Shown: positions 40,195-50,257 of the stretch, one piece after another
How positions within the stretch are numbered: position 1 is the stretch's first letter
Layout of the letters: every line of letters starts with the position of its first letter
Assembly (NCBI RefSeq): GCF_013415845.1
Contig: NZ_CP058907.1
Location: forward strand, 3,100,001-3,164,000
DNA length: 64,000 nt
Direction of reading: 5' to 3'
Source of the DNA: Rhodopseudomonas palustris
GTDB taxonomy: Bacteria > Pseudomonadota > Alphaproteobacteria > Rhizobiales > Xanthobacteraceae
The notes under the pieces: model-generated
Told to the model about the DNA's origin: nothing
Databases searched by the model: none
What the model saw: the letters and a program-made list of their open reading frames with translations, nothing else
Made by a program: the position numbers and the translations under genes

Positions 40195-40431
40195 TCAGAC
40201 CGCCTTGCTGCCGACGTCGGTGCGGTTGGTCGCGCCGGGCGTCGAGGTGTGGTCGATCGACTTCACCGGCTCGGACTTTTCGGCCGTCTTTTCATCGTCC
40301 TGCAAGCCCTTCTTGAAGGACTTGATGCCCTGGGCGACGTCGCCCATCAGGTCCGAAATCTTGCCACGACCGAACAGCAGCAGGACGACCGCGATAACGA
40401 CGATCCAGTGCCAGATACTGAGTGAACCCAT
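40195..40431 (-). CDS. tatA: Sec-independent translocase protein TatA
   Basis: The 78-residue product reads [20 protein letters not shown], then [22 protein letters not shown], the TatA pore-subunit signature, with a short charged tail. It is separated from tatB by 189 bases that contain no gene. Confidence 0.95.
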   Translation of the reverse strand: MGSLSIWHWIVVIAVVLLLFGRGKISDLMGDVAQGIKSFKKGLQDDEKTAEKSEPVKSIDHTSTPGATNRTDVGSKAV

Positions 40432-40577
40432 CCTGCCTTCTCCCGAAACTCGACCGGCGCGCCAGCCCTATTCACTTGCGAAGCTAGGTGAAAGAGCGGC
40501 CCGAAACAAGGATTTAAGCTGTCGCAACGGCGAGTTGATCGCGCCCGATCCAGTTCCTTGCCAAGCGTCGCGCTGAC

Positions 40578-41876
40578 TTACTGTTGCTGATCATCCTCGC
40601 CGTGGGCGTCGTGCTCGGCGTCCTCTTCGGAGCCCTCCGGCTCAGCGGTATCGAGTTCCGGAGCGTCGGTGTGGCCGGTCTCGTCATCGCCGGCTTCGAC
40701 ATCGTCAGACGCGACCTCGTCCGCCTCGGCGACGACGTCCTCGTCCTGATCATCCGACGCAACCAGTTCCACTTCGACGGTCTCGATCTCGATGCTGACG
40801 TCGTCCTCGGTATCGAAATCGTCGTCGTCAGCCTCTTCGGCTTCCAGCTCGCGATCGCCAACCTCACCAACCTCGGCAGCGTCTTCGATCTCGCCAGCCT
40901 CATCGGCATCCTCGGTCTCGGCGAAACCGGTTTCGTCCTCGGCCTCGTCGTCGGACGTCTCGGCAAAGCCGGTCTCGGCCTCCTCCGCGTCGTCCTCCGA
41001 AGTCTCGGCGAAACCAACCTCGGGCGCGGCCCCGTCCTGCGCGGCGGCTTCGGCCACGCCAAGCTCGGCCTCGCCGGTCTCCGCGGCTCCCGTGGCCTCG
41101 GCGGTTTCGGACACGCCAGCTTCGTCGACGGCCGCGGCGTCGCCCTCCAGATCCAGCTCGGGCTGCGGCGCCAGCGACAGATCGAGATCGCCGGGCTCGA
41201 GCGGGTCCTCGTCTTCGCGCAGCGCCGGATCGTCCGACGGCGTCGGCACGCTGAAGCCGGTCGGCAGGCGGGTGTCGAGCAGGCCGGTGCCCTTGAGTTC
41301 TTCGAGACCCGGCAGGTCGGTGAGCGACTCCAGGCTGAACTGCGACAGGAACGCTTCGGTGGTGCCGAAGGTCAGCGGCCGGCCCGGCGTCTTGCGACGG
41401 CCACGCGGCTTGATCCAGCCGGTCTCCAGCAGCACGTCGAGCGTACCCTTCGAGGTCGCCACGCCGCGGATCTCTTCGATCTCAACACGGGTGATCGGCT
41501 GGTGATAGGCGATGATCGCCAGCATCTCGATCGCGGCGCGCGACAGCTTCCGAGTCTCGGTGGACTCGCGCGTCATCAGCCAGGCGAGATCGCCGGCGGT
41601 GCGGAACGTCCACTTGTTGGCAATGCGGACGAGATTCACGCCACGGCTGGCGTAGTCCTCTTGCAATTGCTTCAGCGCGACCTTGACGTCCACGCCTTCC
41701 GGCATGCGCTTGGCGAGCGCAGCCTGATCGAGCGGCTCGGGGGACGCGAACAGCAGGGCTTCGAGCAGGCGCAGCTCCTCGGGCCGGGACTGCGGCTGCT
41801 GTTCGGCGCTGTCATCAGCGAGATGTTCGACCGGCTGTTCGAACTCCACGATGCGCTTCTCCGCCAGACTTGCCAT
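40578..41876 (-). CDS. scpB: Segregation and condensation protein B with long acidic tail
   Basis: ScpB is the winged-helix kleisin partner that works with ScpA and SMC in chromosome condensation. Residues 35-235 form the usual double winged-helix region (EELRLLEALLFASPEPLD; IEMLAIIAYHQPITRVEIEEIRG; DLPGLEEL). A further tail of about 200 residues (to 432) is almost wholly Glu, Asp, Ala, Thr and Val, with GFAETS-type repeats. Such a long acidic tail is not part of the standard family length of 200-240 residues. Start MASLAEKR at 41876 fits better than the upstream MEEGDRA. Confidence 0.93.
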   Translation of the reverse strand: MASLAEKRIVEFEQPVEHLADDSAEQQPQSRPEELRLLEALLFASPEPLDQAALAKRMPEGVDVKVALKQLQEDYASRGVNLVRIANKWTFRTAGDLAWLMTRESTETRKLSRAAIEMLAIIAYHQPITRVEIEEIRGVATSKGTLDVLLETGWIKPRGRRKTPGRPLTFGTTEAFLSQFSLESLTDLPGLEELKGTGLLDTRLPTGFSVPTPSDDPALREDEDPLEPGDLDLSLAPQPELDLEGDAAAVDEAGVSETAEATGAAETGEAELGVAEAAAQDGAAPEVGFAETSEDDAEEAETGFAETSDDEAEDETGFAETEDADEAGEIEDAAEVGEVGDRELEAEEADDDDFDTEDDVSIEIETVEVELVASDDQDEDVVAEADEVASDDVEAGDDETGHTDAPELDTAEPEGSEEDAEHDAHGEDDQQQ

Positions 41877-41896
41877 GGCTCGGTCTCCTTCTTCCA

Positions 41897-42730
41897 CTAC
41901 CCGACCGGAGTATCCGGTAAGGCTGCCGCTTCCATCGCTGGAGACGGCGGACGCTTACGAAAATACAAAGGCGCCAAGGGGCCCGACTGATGCAGCTCGA
42001 CTTCACCTTCGCGCACCAGCTCGAGCGCGGCGGCGAAGCTCGACGCCAGCACGGTGGCGCGCTGCGTCGGATCGGGCATGTAGCGCAGCAGATATTCGTC
42101 GAGCCGGCTCCAATCCTCGGCGAGCCCGACCAGGCGCTCCAGCGACGCGCGCGCTTCGCTCAGCGACCACACCGTGCGCTTGGCGAGATGCACGGTCGTG
42201 AGCACGCGCGACTGACGCTGCGACGCGTAGGCACTGAGCAGGTCGTACAGCGTCGCCGTGAATTTCGGATGCTTGATCTCGGCGATCTCTTCGACCTGAC
42301 CGCGCGGGAAGATGTCGCGATTGAGCTGGGCGCGGGTCATCAGCCGGTTGGCGGCTTCGCGGATCGCTTCGAGGCGGCGCAGCCGGTTGGCCAGCGCGTT
42401 CGCCATGTCCTCGGCACTCGGGCCTTCCTGGGCCGGCGGCTCCGGCAACAGCAGGCGCGACTTCAGGAAGGCGAGCCACGCCGCCATCACCAGATAGTCG
42501 GCGGCGAGTTCAAGCCGGATCTTCCGCGCTTCTTCGATGAACAGCAGATACTGATCGGCCAGCGCCAGGATCGAGATCTTGTGCAGGTCGACCTTCTGCT
42601 GCCGCGCCAGCGTGAGCAGCAGGTCGAGCGGGCCTTCATAACCCTCGACGTCGATCACGAGCGCTTCGTCCTGGTCGGCCTGCTGCTCGACAGGCCGGCC
42701 AGTTTCGAATTGCAGAATCTCAGCGGTCAT
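41897..42730 (-). CDS. scpA: Segregation and condensation protein A
   Basis: ScpA is the kleisin subunit of the SMC complex. The 277-residue product has the N-terminal domain (VEGYEGPLDLLLTLARQQKVDLHKISI) that binds the SMC neck and a C-terminal winged-helix region. ATG 42730 overlaps the end of nagZ by four bases; frames upstream are not ScpA-like. It lies 20 bases upstream of scpB. Confidence 0.95.
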   Translation of the reverse strand: MTAEILQFETGRPVEQQADQDEALVIDVEGYEGPLDLLLTLARQQKVDLHKISILALADQYLLFIEEARKIRLELAADYLVMAAWLAFLKSRLLLPEPPAQEGPSAEDMANALANRLRRLEAIREAANRLMTRAQLNRDIFPRGQVEEIAEIKHPKFTATLYDLLSAYASQRQSRVLTTVHLAKRTVWSLSEARASLERLVGLAEDWSRLDEYLLRYMPDPTQRATVLASSFAAALELVREGEVELHQSGPLAPLYFRKRPPSPAMEAAALPDTPVG

Positions 42731-43752
42731 GCGCCCACCCTTGCGCGGCCGATCAATGCGTCGAGTTCGGCCCGCGCCGCAGCGCGGTCGAACGGCTGTG
42801 GGGCATGGCGGGCGGCCAGCGCCGCCTCGGCGCGTGTCAACGCCCTGCCCTGAAGCTCCGGAGTCTCGGCCACCACCTCGCGCATCTCGTCGAGCTTGCC
42901 GTTGCAATGCAGGACGACGTCGCACCCCGCCGCGACGATCGCGCGGGTGCGCTCGGCAATGCTGCCGGCCAGCGCGTTCATCGAGACGTCGTCGCTCATC
43001 AGCAATCCTTGGAACCCGATCGAGTCGCGAATCACCTGGTCGATGATTGTCGCAGAAGTGGTCGCGGGTTGGGCGGCATCGAGCGCGCTAAACACAACAT
43101 GTGCAGTCATCGCCATCGGCAGATCCGCGAGCGGCCGGAACGCGGCGAAGTCGGTGCGGTCGAGTTCCTCGCGCGAGGTCTCGACGGTCGGCAGGAGATG
43201 ATGGCTGTCGGCGGTGGCGCGGCCATGACCGGGAATGTGCTTGAGCACTGGCAGCACGCCGCCCTGCGCCAGGCCTTCGGTAACAGCCCGGGCGATCGCC
43301 GCGACCTTGTCCGGGCTGGTGCCGTAGGCGCGGTCGCCGATCACCGCATCGGCCCCGGCGATCGGCACGTCGGCCAGCGGCAGGCAGTCGACGGTGATGC
43401 CGAACGCTGCAAGATCGTCCGCAATCAGACGGGCGCTCAGCCGCGCGGCGGTCAACCCGGCCTCGGGATCGATGTCGTAGAGCGTGGAGAACACCGCGCC
43501 CGGCGGATACACCGGCCAATGCGGCGGTCCGAGCCGCTGCACCCGGCCGCCCTCCTGATCGATCAGGACCGGCGCGTCCGGGGAACCGACAGTTCCACGC
43601 AATTCGTCAACCAGCGCCTTGACTTGCGCCGGGTTGTCGACATTGCGCTTGAACAGAATGAAGCCCCAGGGACGAGATTCGCGGAGAAATCCGCGCTCAT
43701 CGTCGCTGAGGCTAAGACCGGCAATACCGGTGATGAAAGCGCGCGGTGCCAT
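42727..43752 (-). CDS. nagZ: Beta-N-acetylhexosaminidase NagZ
   Basis: NagZ removes N-acetylglucosamine from muropeptides during peptidoglycan recycling. The 341-residue GH3 protein carries VLPVLKHIPGHGRATADSHH, the KH(F/I)PGHG family signature with the His/Asp catalytic dyad, and LLMSDDVSMNALAG with the nucleophile Asp. The N-terminus lacks a signal peptide, as expected for a cytoplasmic enzyme. Four-base overlap with scpA. Confidence 0.95.
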   Translation of the reverse strand: MAPRAFITGIAGLSLSDDERGFLRESRPWGFILFKRNVDNPAQVKALVDELRGTVGSPDAPVLIDQEGGRVQRLGPPHWPVYPPGAVFSTLYDIDPEAGLTAARLSARLIADDLAAFGITVDCLPLADVPIAGADAVIGDRAYGTSPDKVAAIARAVTEGLAQGGVLPVLKHIPGHGRATADSHHLLPTVETSREELDRTDFAAFRPLADLPMAMTAHVVFSALDAAQPATTSATIIDQVIRDSIGFQGLLMSDDVSMNALAGSIAERTRAIVAAGCDVVLHCNGKLDEMREVVAETPELQGRALTRAEAALAARHAPQPFDRAAARAELDALIGRARVGA

Positions 43753-43800
43753 ACATGGCCGCTTAGCCCGCGCGTGCCTCCAGGGTCAAGGAAACCGCCG

Positions 43801-45420
43801 TTAATTCCTCTGGACGACGCACTGTCCGCCGGCACTTTTTAGGTTGCCGCAGACCTGCTGGGCCTGCTCGGCGGACGAGAACGGTCCGACCATCGCGCGG
43901 TAGTAGGTGCCCTTGCTGCCGAGATCGACCCGCTTGATCAGCGGCGGCTGCGATCCAAGCACAGACGGGAACTTGCTCTGCAGGCTGCGGTACGACGCCT
44001 TGGCATCGGCCTCGTTGCGCTGCGACGACACCTGGACGACGTAGCCGCCGGAGGTGGCGGCGGGCTCGGACGGCGGCGCCGAGGCGACGCGCTGCGGCCG
44101 CGGAGCCGGGGTCTCGGCCGAATTCGGCGACAGCGACAGCGGCGCGTTGCCGGCAGACGCGTTGGCATCGGCGACGCCGCGTCCGGGCGTCCGGGCGGCG
44201 GGCGCCGCGGCACGGGCCGCACCGGCTGGCTGAGCCGCCGCATCCGCCTGATCCGGGCGGATGCTGTAGGTCTTGATCTTGCGCGGCTCATCGCCCGCCA
44301 GCGTACCGTTGTTCGGCGGCGGCGGCAGGTTCGGCTTGGCGCCCGGCGCGACGCTCGCGACCGGCGGCGGATTGGGGTTCTGGTTGAGCTGCGGCAGCAC
44401 AACCCGCGGGCCCGAACCGGGCATCCGCGACGGATCGGCGGCGGGCTGCTCCTCCCGCGACACCAGCGCTTCGACGCCATTGCTGGAAGCGAGCCGATCC
44501 TGGATCGGCTTGCCGGCGTTGTCGTTCGACGGGCCCGGAACCTTGGTCGGGCTGGTATCGGCCTTGATCACCGGAGGCTCGCCGGTGCGCGTGGTGCCGG
44601 CGAAGGTGCGATACGCCAGCGCGCCACCAGTGCCGACCACCGCAAGCGCGAGGATCCCCACCACCGTCAGCATCGTATTGCGGCGCGGCTTCAGTGCGCG
44701 TTGATCGGCCTGATCGTCATAGCCGTCTTCGTATCCGTACGGCGACTCCTGATAGCCACCGACCGGCGCGGGATCAGCCGGAAGCTGACCGTACAGCGCC
44801 TCGTCGTAGCGATCGGGCTCCAGCGACGTCGCGGGAAGCGGCTCGAATGGCGGTTCGTAGTGCACGTGATCGGGCTGCGGCAGATCGAGCTGACGCTGCT
44901 CCGGCGGTGCCGGGTCGAAGCGCGGATCGAGCGAGCGCAGATCCATCGCAGGCTGTTCGAGCGGCCGCATCTGCAGCGGGCTCGGATCGATCGGCGGCTG
45001 GATCGCCGGCGCGCGCTCGAAGCTCGGAGCCTCGGCGCGACGCGGCGGAGCAGCATTGATAAATGACGGCGGCCTGCTGAAATCCGGCTCCGGTGCGAAG
45101 GTCGGCTCCTGGGTGCGCTGCGGCTCAGGCGCGCGCGCGGTCTGGCGATGCTGCATCCATGACGGCATCGGCGGCGACGACTCGTCTTCCGCCTGCGGCG
45201 GCACCGGACGGCTGGCGCGGAAATCGGTGGAACGCGTCTGCGGCGCAACCGGCGGCGCCGGCTCGGCACGCGGAGCAGCCTGGCCGAAAGGATCGGTCTG
45301 ACCGATCAGGCGCGCGAGTTCGGCGAGCGGATCGTTTTCCGGCTTCTGCGGATAGCGGGACGATGCCCGGCTGTCGTCATCGTCCAGCGGAAAAGGTCGG
45401 CTCTGATATCGATCCGTCAT
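43801..45420 (-). CDS. SPOR-domain membrane protein
   Basis: The 539-residue protein has a long Pro/Gln/Ser-rich cytoplasmic N-terminus, a single membrane helix (TMLTVVGILALAVVGTGGALAY, about residues 250-271), a disordered periplasmic region and a C-terminal SPOR domain (GGYVVQVSSQRNEADAKASY to CVVQRN) that binds denuded septal peptidoglycan. It probably acts in cell division. Start MTDRYQSR at 45420 is preferred to the in-frame codon six residues upstream. Confidence 0.88.
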   Translation of the reverse strand: MTDRYQSRPFPLDDDDSRASSRYPQKPENDPLAELARLIGQTDPFGQAAPRAEPAPPVAPQTRSTDFRASRPVPPQAEDESSPPMPSWMQHRQTARAPEPQRTQEPTFAPEPDFSRPPSFINAAPPRRAEAPSFERAPAIQPPIDPSPLQMRPLEQPAMDLRSLDPRFDPAPPEQRQLDLPQPDHVHYEPPFEPLPATSLEPDRYDEALYGQLPADPAPVGGYQESPYGYEDGYDDQADQRALKPRRNTMLTVVGILALAVVGTGGALAYRTFAGTTRTGEPPVIKADTSPTKVPGPSNDNAGKPIQDRLASSNGVEALVSREEQPAADPSRMPGSGPRVVLPQLNQNPNPPPVASVAPGAKPNLPPPPNNGTLAGDEPRKIKTYSIRPDQADAAAQPAGAARAAAPAARTPGRGVADANASAGNAPLSLSPNSAETPAPRPQRVASAPPSEPAATSGGYVVQVSSQRNEADAKASYRSLQSKFPSVLGSQPPLIKRVDLGSKGTYYRAMVGPFSSAEQAQQVCGNLKSAGGQCVVQRN

Positions 45421-45522
45421 CGTGATGTCGCGTCCCATTCGGGAAAGCTGCCCAAGGCGCCTTCGCAGACGACACGGCCGCTCTCACAAGCCGCTCCAGA
45501 TCCCCATCTGACGGCCGATCCC

Positions 45523-47316
45523 CTATCGCATCTCGTCCGGCGCAGTGACGCCGAGAATGGCGAGCCCCGAGGCCAAAACCGAGACGACGCCTTGGACCAT
45601 CGCCAAGCGCGCCCTGGTTATCTCTGCATCATTATTGATAATGAAGCGTAAATGAGGCAAATCGCGACCATGCGTCCAAAGCGCATGAAATTCGCTCGCG
45701 AGCTCATTGAGATAAAACGCGATTCTGTGCGGCTCGTGGGCCTGAGCGGCGGCTTCGACGATACGCGGATAGAGCGCAAGTCGCTTCAATAGTTCGAGCT
45801 CGGCCGGATCGTTCAGACGCTCCAGCGGCGCCTGCCGCAGCATCGCAGCCCGCGCCTTCGAATCCTCAGGCAGATCCGGAACGACCTCGCGCGCGTTGCG
45901 GAAGATCGAGTGGCCGCGCGCGTGGCCGTATTGGACGTAGAACACCGGATTGTCTTTCGACTGCTCGATCACCTTGGCGAGATCGAAATCGAGCACCGCG
46001 TCGTTCTTGCGGAACAGCATCATGAAGCGGACGGCGTCGGAACCGACCTCATCCACCACTTCACGCAACGTGACGAAGTCACCTGCCCGCTTCGACATCT
46101 TCACCGGCTCGCCGTTGCGCAGCAGCCGGACGAGCTGGACGATCTTGACGTCGAGCGCGCCCTTGCCGGCCGTCACAGCCTGGATCGCCGCCTGCATCCG
46201 CTTGATGTAGCCGCCGTGATCGGCGCCCCAGACGTCGACCATGTTGGCGAAGCCGGCGTCGAACTTGACCTTGTGATAGGCGATGTCGGACGCGAAGTAG
46301 GTGTAGGAGCCGTCCGACTTCAGCAGCGGCCGATCGACGTCGTCGCCATAGGCGGTGGCGCGGAACAGCGTCTGTTCGCGATCCTCATAGTCCTCCACCG
46401 GCGCACCCTTCGGCGGCGGCAGACGGCCCTGATACACATCACCCTTGGCGCGCAGGAATTCGATGGTTTCGGCGACCCGGTTGCGGCCGCCCTCGATCAG
46501 CGAGCGCTCCGAGAAGAACACCTCGTGGGTGATGTTCAGCGCGGCCAAGTCGCCCTTGATCGCTTCCATCATCATCGCAATCGCGGTCGCGCGGACGGTC
46601 GGCAGCCACTGCGCTTCCGGCATGTCCTTGAGCGCCGCGCCGTGCTCGGCCTTCAACGCCTCGCCGACCGGCTTGAGGTAGTCGCCCGGATATAGCCCTT
46701 CCGGAATCTCACCGATCGTCTCGCCCAGCGCCTCGCGGTAGCGCAGGAACGCCGAGCGCGCCAGCACATCGACCTGGGCGCCAGCGTCGTTGATGTAGTA
46801 CTCGCGGGTCACGTCGTAGCCGGCGGTGTCGAGCAGATTGGCCAGCGCATCGCCGAACACCGCGCCGCGGCAGTGACCGACATGCATCGGCCCGGTCGGA
46901 TTGGCCGAGACGTATTCGACGTTGACCTTCTCACCACCGCCAACGGTGCTGCGGCCGTAGCCGGCGCCAGCGTCGAGCACGGCGCGTAGCGCCTCCGCCC
47001 ACACCGCCGGCTTCAGCGTCAGGTTGATGAAGCCGGGCCCGGCGATCGCGACTTGGTCGATCAGCTCCTCGGCGCGCAGCTTGTCGGCGATCTTGTCGGC
47101 GAGATCGCGCGGCTTGGCCTTGGCGTCCTTGGCCAGCACCATCGCGGCATTGGTCGCCATGTCGCCGTGGGAGGCGTCCTTCGGCGGCTCGACCACGATG
47201 CGCGAGAGGTCGATCCCGGCGGGCAGCGCGCCCTCTTCGATCAACGCCGCGCACACCGCGTGTACGCGCGACAGGAGACGGGCGAAAAGATGCGTGGACA
47301 TCGGGAGCTCGGCCAT
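45523..47316 (-). CDS. argS: Arginyl-tRNA synthetase
   Basis: This class I enzyme of 597 residues charges tRNA-Arg. It has the N-terminal tRNA-binding domain, the HIGH-type motif [15 protein letters not shown] near residue 130, the KMSK-type motif [15 protein letters not shown] near 420 and a C-terminal anticodon domain. The exact start is uncertain (47316 or 47301). Confidence 0.96.
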   Translation of the reverse strand: MAELPMSTHLFARLLSRVHAVCAALIEEGALPAGIDLSRIVVEPPKDASHGDMATNAAMVLAKDAKAKPRDLADKIADKLRAEELIDQVAIAGPGFINLTLKPAVWAEALRAVLDAGAGYGRSTVGGGEKVNVEYVSANPTGPMHVGHCRGAVFGDALANLLDTAGYDVTREYYINDAGAQVDVLARSAFLRYREALGETIGEIPEGLYPGDYLKPVGEALKAEHGAALKDMPEAQWLPTVRATAIAMMMEAIKGDLAALNITHEVFFSERSLIEGGRNRVAETIEFLRAKGDVYQGRLPPPKGAPVEDYEDREQTLFRATAYGDDVDRPLLKSDGSYTYFASDIAYHKVKFDAGFANMVDVWGADHGGYIKRMQAAIQAVTAGKGALDVKIVQLVRLLRNGEPVKMSKRAGDFVTLREVVDEVGSDAVRFMMLFRKNDAVLDFDLAKVIEQSKDNPVFYVQYGHARGHSIFRNAREVVPDLPEDSKARAAMLRQAPLERLNDPAELELLKRLALYPRIVEAAAQAHEPHRIAFYLNELASEFHALWTHGRDLPHLRFIINNDAEITRARLAMVQGVVSVLASGLAILGVTAPDEMR

Positions 47317-47367
47317 ATCTGAAAAGGGAAAATGGGAGCGGCCGTTTCAGGCCGGTCCGGGCGCCGC

Positions 47368-48570
47368 CTAACGCAAATCCGGGGTCGAGTCAAAAAGCCG
47401 CTGATGTTCGGCGAGCGCATAGCGGTCGGTCATGCCGGCGATGAAATTGCGAATCCGCAGCAGCCGATCGGCTTCGCACTCGGCCACCGGGCCGTTGGCC
47501 GGCAGCCAGTCCGGCGGCAGGTCCGACGGATGATCGCAGTAGCGGCGAAACAGGTCGGCAACGATCGCTTCGGCGTCGCGCATCACCTTCATGACCCGCT
47601 CGGCGCGGTACATCCGGGTCCACAGGAAGGCCTTGATCTCGGCTTCGGCCTTGGCTGTCTCGGCCGGAAAAGCCACCAGCGCCTGCTCGGCGCGGCGGAC
47701 GTCATTGGCGGAGGCCGGCTTCGTCTCGGCGATCCGGCGCTCCGCTTCGGCCGCGACCGCGCCGATGAAGTGCGATATCAGCTCGCGCACCAGCTCAGCG
47801 CCGCGCCGGCCGTCGTCGAGCCCCGGATAGCGCCGGTCGATCGCGGCGATGATCCGCGCCACCAGCGGCACCTCGATCAGATCGTTGATCCGAAACAGAC
47901 CGGCACGCAGGCCGTCGTCAATGTCGTGGGCGTCGTAGGCGATGTCGTCCGCAATCGCCGCCACCTGGGCCTCGAGCGAGGCGAAGCTCCAAAGCTGCAG
48001 ATCGAAGCGCTGATTGAACTCGGTGATGCCGCGCGGCACGCCGTGCTCGGCATAGCGCGGCAGCGGCGCACCGGTGCGGTCGGTCAGCGGGCCGTTGTGC
48101 TTGACCACGCCTTCCAGCGTCTCCCAGGTCAGGTTGAGGCCGTCGAATTCGGGATAACGGTGTTCGAGTGCCGTCAGCACCCGCAGCGTCTGCGCATTGT
48201 GGTCGAAGCCGCCGGCATCTTTCAGGCAGGCATCGAGCGCCCGCTCGCCGGCGTGGCCGAACGGCGGATGGCCGAGATCGTGGGCCAGCGCCAGCGTCTC
48301 GGTGAGGTCTTCGTCGAGCCCGAGCTGGCGGGCCAGCGCACGGGCGATCTGCGCCACTTCCAGACTGTGGGTCAGCCGGGTGCGGTAGTGATCGCCCTCG
48401 TGAAACACGAAGACCTGGGTCTTGTGCTTCAGGCGGCGAAACGCGTTGGAATGGATGACGCGGTCGCAATCCCGGCGAAACGCGCTGCGGGTCCGGCTCG
48501 GCGGCTCATGGAATTGCCGGCCGCGGCTGTGGTCCGGATCGCAGCCAAAGGCTGCACGGGGAGCTGCCAT
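47368..48570 (-). CDS. dgt: dGTP triphosphohydrolase-like protein
   Basis: The roughly 400-residue HD-domain protein starts [18 protein letters not shown] and has [23 protein letters not shown], then the metal-binding [17 protein letters not shown] and later [11 protein letters not shown]. These are the hallmarks of the bacterial dNTPase/dgt group, which hydrolyses dNTPs to nucleosides and triphosphate. An alternative GTG start lies four codons upstream. It is divergent from erpA, an arrangement I recall as conserved in alphaproteobacteria. Confidence 0.93.
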   Translation of the reverse strand: MAAPRAAFGCDPDHSRGRQFHEPPSRTRSAFRRDCDRVIHSNAFRRLKHKTQVFVFHEGDHYRTRLTHSLEVAQIARALARQLGLDEDLTETLALAHDLGHPPFGHAGERALDACLKDAGGFDHNAQTLRVLTALEHRYPEFDGLNLTWETLEGVVKHNGPLTDRTGAPLPRYAEHGVPRGITEFNQRFDLQLWSFASLEAQVAAIADDIAYDAHDIDDGLRAGLFRINDLIEVPLVARIIAAIDRRYPGLDDGRRGAELVRELISHFIGAVAAEAERRIAETKPASANDVRRAEQALVAFPAETAKAEAEIKAFLWTRMYRAERVMKVMRDAEAIVADLFRRYCDHPSDLPPDWLPANGPVAECEADRLLRIRNFIAGMTDRYALAEHQRLFDSTPDLR

Positions 48571-48688
48571 TCCGACCGACACGCGCGCGACTCGTCCTTC
48601 AGCGTTTGATTCTGCGGTGCGGCGCACTTAACTATTGTTGGCAAAGAAATCCAATGACGGGCCCTGCCCGAGGACACGGAGCGGCGAG

Positions 48689-49021
48689 ATGACGGAATCG
48701 AGCGTCACCATCAGCGAACGCGCGGCGCGCCGGATCGGCGAAATCCTCAAGGGCGAAGGCCAAGGCGCGATGCTGCGGATCAGCGTCGAAGGCGGCGGTT
48801 GCTCCGGCTTCCAGTACAAATTCGACGTCGACCGCACCAAGACCGACGACGATCTGGTGATCGCCAAGGAAGGCGCGGTGGTGCTGGTCGATTCCGCCTC
48901 GGTGCCGTTCCTCGCCGGCTCGGAAGTCGACTTCGTCGACGACCTGATCGGCGCCTCGTTCCGGGTCAACAACCCGAACGCGACCGCCTCCTGCGGCTGC
49001 GGCACCAGCTTCTCGATCTGA
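48689..49021 (+). CDS. erpA: Iron-sulfur cluster insertion protein (ErpA/IscA type)
   Basis: The 110-residue protein MTESSVTISERAARRIGEIL has the A-type scaffold cysteines: GGGCSGFQYKF near residue 35 and ATASCGCGTSFSI at the C-terminus. Such proteins deliver iron-sulfur clusters to targets. ATG 48689 is preceded by GAGCGGCG; an upstream ATG at 48635 is unlikely. It is divergent from dgt. Confidence 0.95.
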   Translation: MTESSVTISERAARRIGEILKGEGQGAMLRISVEGGGCSGFQYKFDVDRTKTDDDLVIAKEGAVVLVDSASVPFLAGSEVDFVDDLIGASFRVNNPNATASCGCGTSFSI

Positions 49022-49243
49022 ACAAAGGCTCGGTTGCGGCGCCTCTTCGGCACGCGCAGCCGTTGGATTTGAGACGCCAGATCAAGACAAACGTCGCCTG
49101 CCGTACCTTCTGCTCTTGGTTCCGGTTCCCTGTTCCGCTAAGGCGCAGCCGAAGAACCCTCCGAACCGACCTTCGGCAGCGCGCGATGCCCCGCGCGCTG
49201 CGCGGCCATGTCGAGGATGGGTCACCAGCCCCCGGAAACCTCG

Positions 49244-50257
49244 ATGTCGGTGCCTCACAGCGTTCCCCGTCCGCCTCTGCGCGTCTCCAGCGTCCATGCC
49301 GGCCTGATCACCGCGCTGGTGCTGGCGCTGAGCTTCGGCGCGATGCTCGCCCTCACCTTCTCGATGCAAAACGACGTGATCGCGCGCGACCGCGATCACC
49401 AGATGGCGGCGGTCAGTCAGGCGATCACCGCCGCGCTGGACGAAGCCGGGCGGTTCGCGCTGACCCAGGCGGAGACCACGGCGCGGCAGCGCGCCGTGGC
49501 GCGCGCTCTCGCCGCCGGGGACCGTGCCGCGCTGACGGAGCTTACTGCGGCGCCCTATGCGTATCTGAAGAGCCAGGGCGTGCCGGTGTTCGGCTTTCAC
49601 GCCGCCGACATGACCTATCTGTTGCGGCTGCATCTGCCGGATAAGTTCGGCGACGACCTGACGAAGTTTCGCCAGATGGTGCTCGCTGCCAACAAGACGC
49701 GGCGCTCGCAAGTCGGCCTCGAGATCGGCGTCGCCGGCACCTTCGTGCGCGGCATCGCGGTGATCAACGACGGCGACCGCTTCGTCGGCACCGTCGAGGC
49801 CGGCCTCAATCTCGAGCCGATCCTCGAACAGGTGAAGACCCTGACCAATGCCGACATCGCGGTGGTGCTGAGCCAATCGCTCGCCGAATTGCCGCCGCGC
49901 GGGCCCGGCGACAAGGGCGAGCAGTTCGGCGACCTGATCGCGCTCGCCTCGACCGACACCCCGCTGTTCACCGGCCTGTTGCGCGACGGCGCCATCCGCC
50001 TCGCCCGCACCCGCGAGATCAGCCCGTATCGGATCGGCGGCGAGACCGGTGCGATCCTGGTGCAGCCGCTGATCGATTTCTCCGGCCGGATGATCGGTAA
50101 CATCGCGGCCGTGAAGAGCTTCGCGTCGCACGGCGCAGCATTGCAGCAGACCCGGATCGAGCTGATCGCGGCGGCGCTGATCGGCATCGTGCTCGCCTTC
50201 GTCGCCTTCTCGGTGTTGGCCCGAATGCTGAAGCCGCGCGACGAGGCGCAGGCATGA
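49244..50257 (+). CDS. Membrane-anchored double CACHE sensor without output domain
   Basis: The 337-residue protein has one N-terminal membrane helix (HAGLITALVLALSFGAMLAL, about residues 18-37), a large periplasmic region of about 265 residues and a C-terminal helix (LIAAALIGIVLAFVAFSVLA, about 307-326) with a very short cytoplasmic tail. The periplasmic part resembles a dCACHE ligand-binding domain: QVGLEIGVAGTFVRGIAVI and GTVEAGLNLEPILEQVKTLT. There is no HAMP, kinase or methyl-accepting domain. The stop overlaps the ATG of the following ion channel gene, which strongly suggests a joint function. Start ATG 49244 follows GGAAACCTCG; earlier in-frame ATGs at 49208 and 49217 are possible. Confidence 0.82.
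   Translation: MSVPHSVPRPPLRVSSVHAGLITALVLALSFGAMLALTFSMQNDVIARDRDHQMAAVSQAITAALDEAGRFALTQAETTARQRAVARALAAGDRAALTELTAAPYAYLKSQGVPVFGFHAADMTYLLRLHLPDKFGDDLTKFRQMVLAANKTRRSQVGLEIGVAGTFVRGIAVINDGDRFVGTVEAGLNLEPILEQVKTLTNADIAVVLSQSLAELPPRGPGDKGEQFGDLIALASTDTPLFTGLLRDGAIRLARTREISPYRIGGETGAILVQPLIDFSGRMIGNIAAVKSFASHGAALQQTRIELIAAALIGIVLAFVAFSVLARMLKPRDEAQA

Noticed and set aside
40584..41990. A hydrophobic-looking plus-strand frame opposite scpB
   Set aside because: It mirrors the acidic GAC/GAG-rich tail of scpB on the other strand, which reads as Val/Leu/Ile-rich. No membrane protein family is matched.
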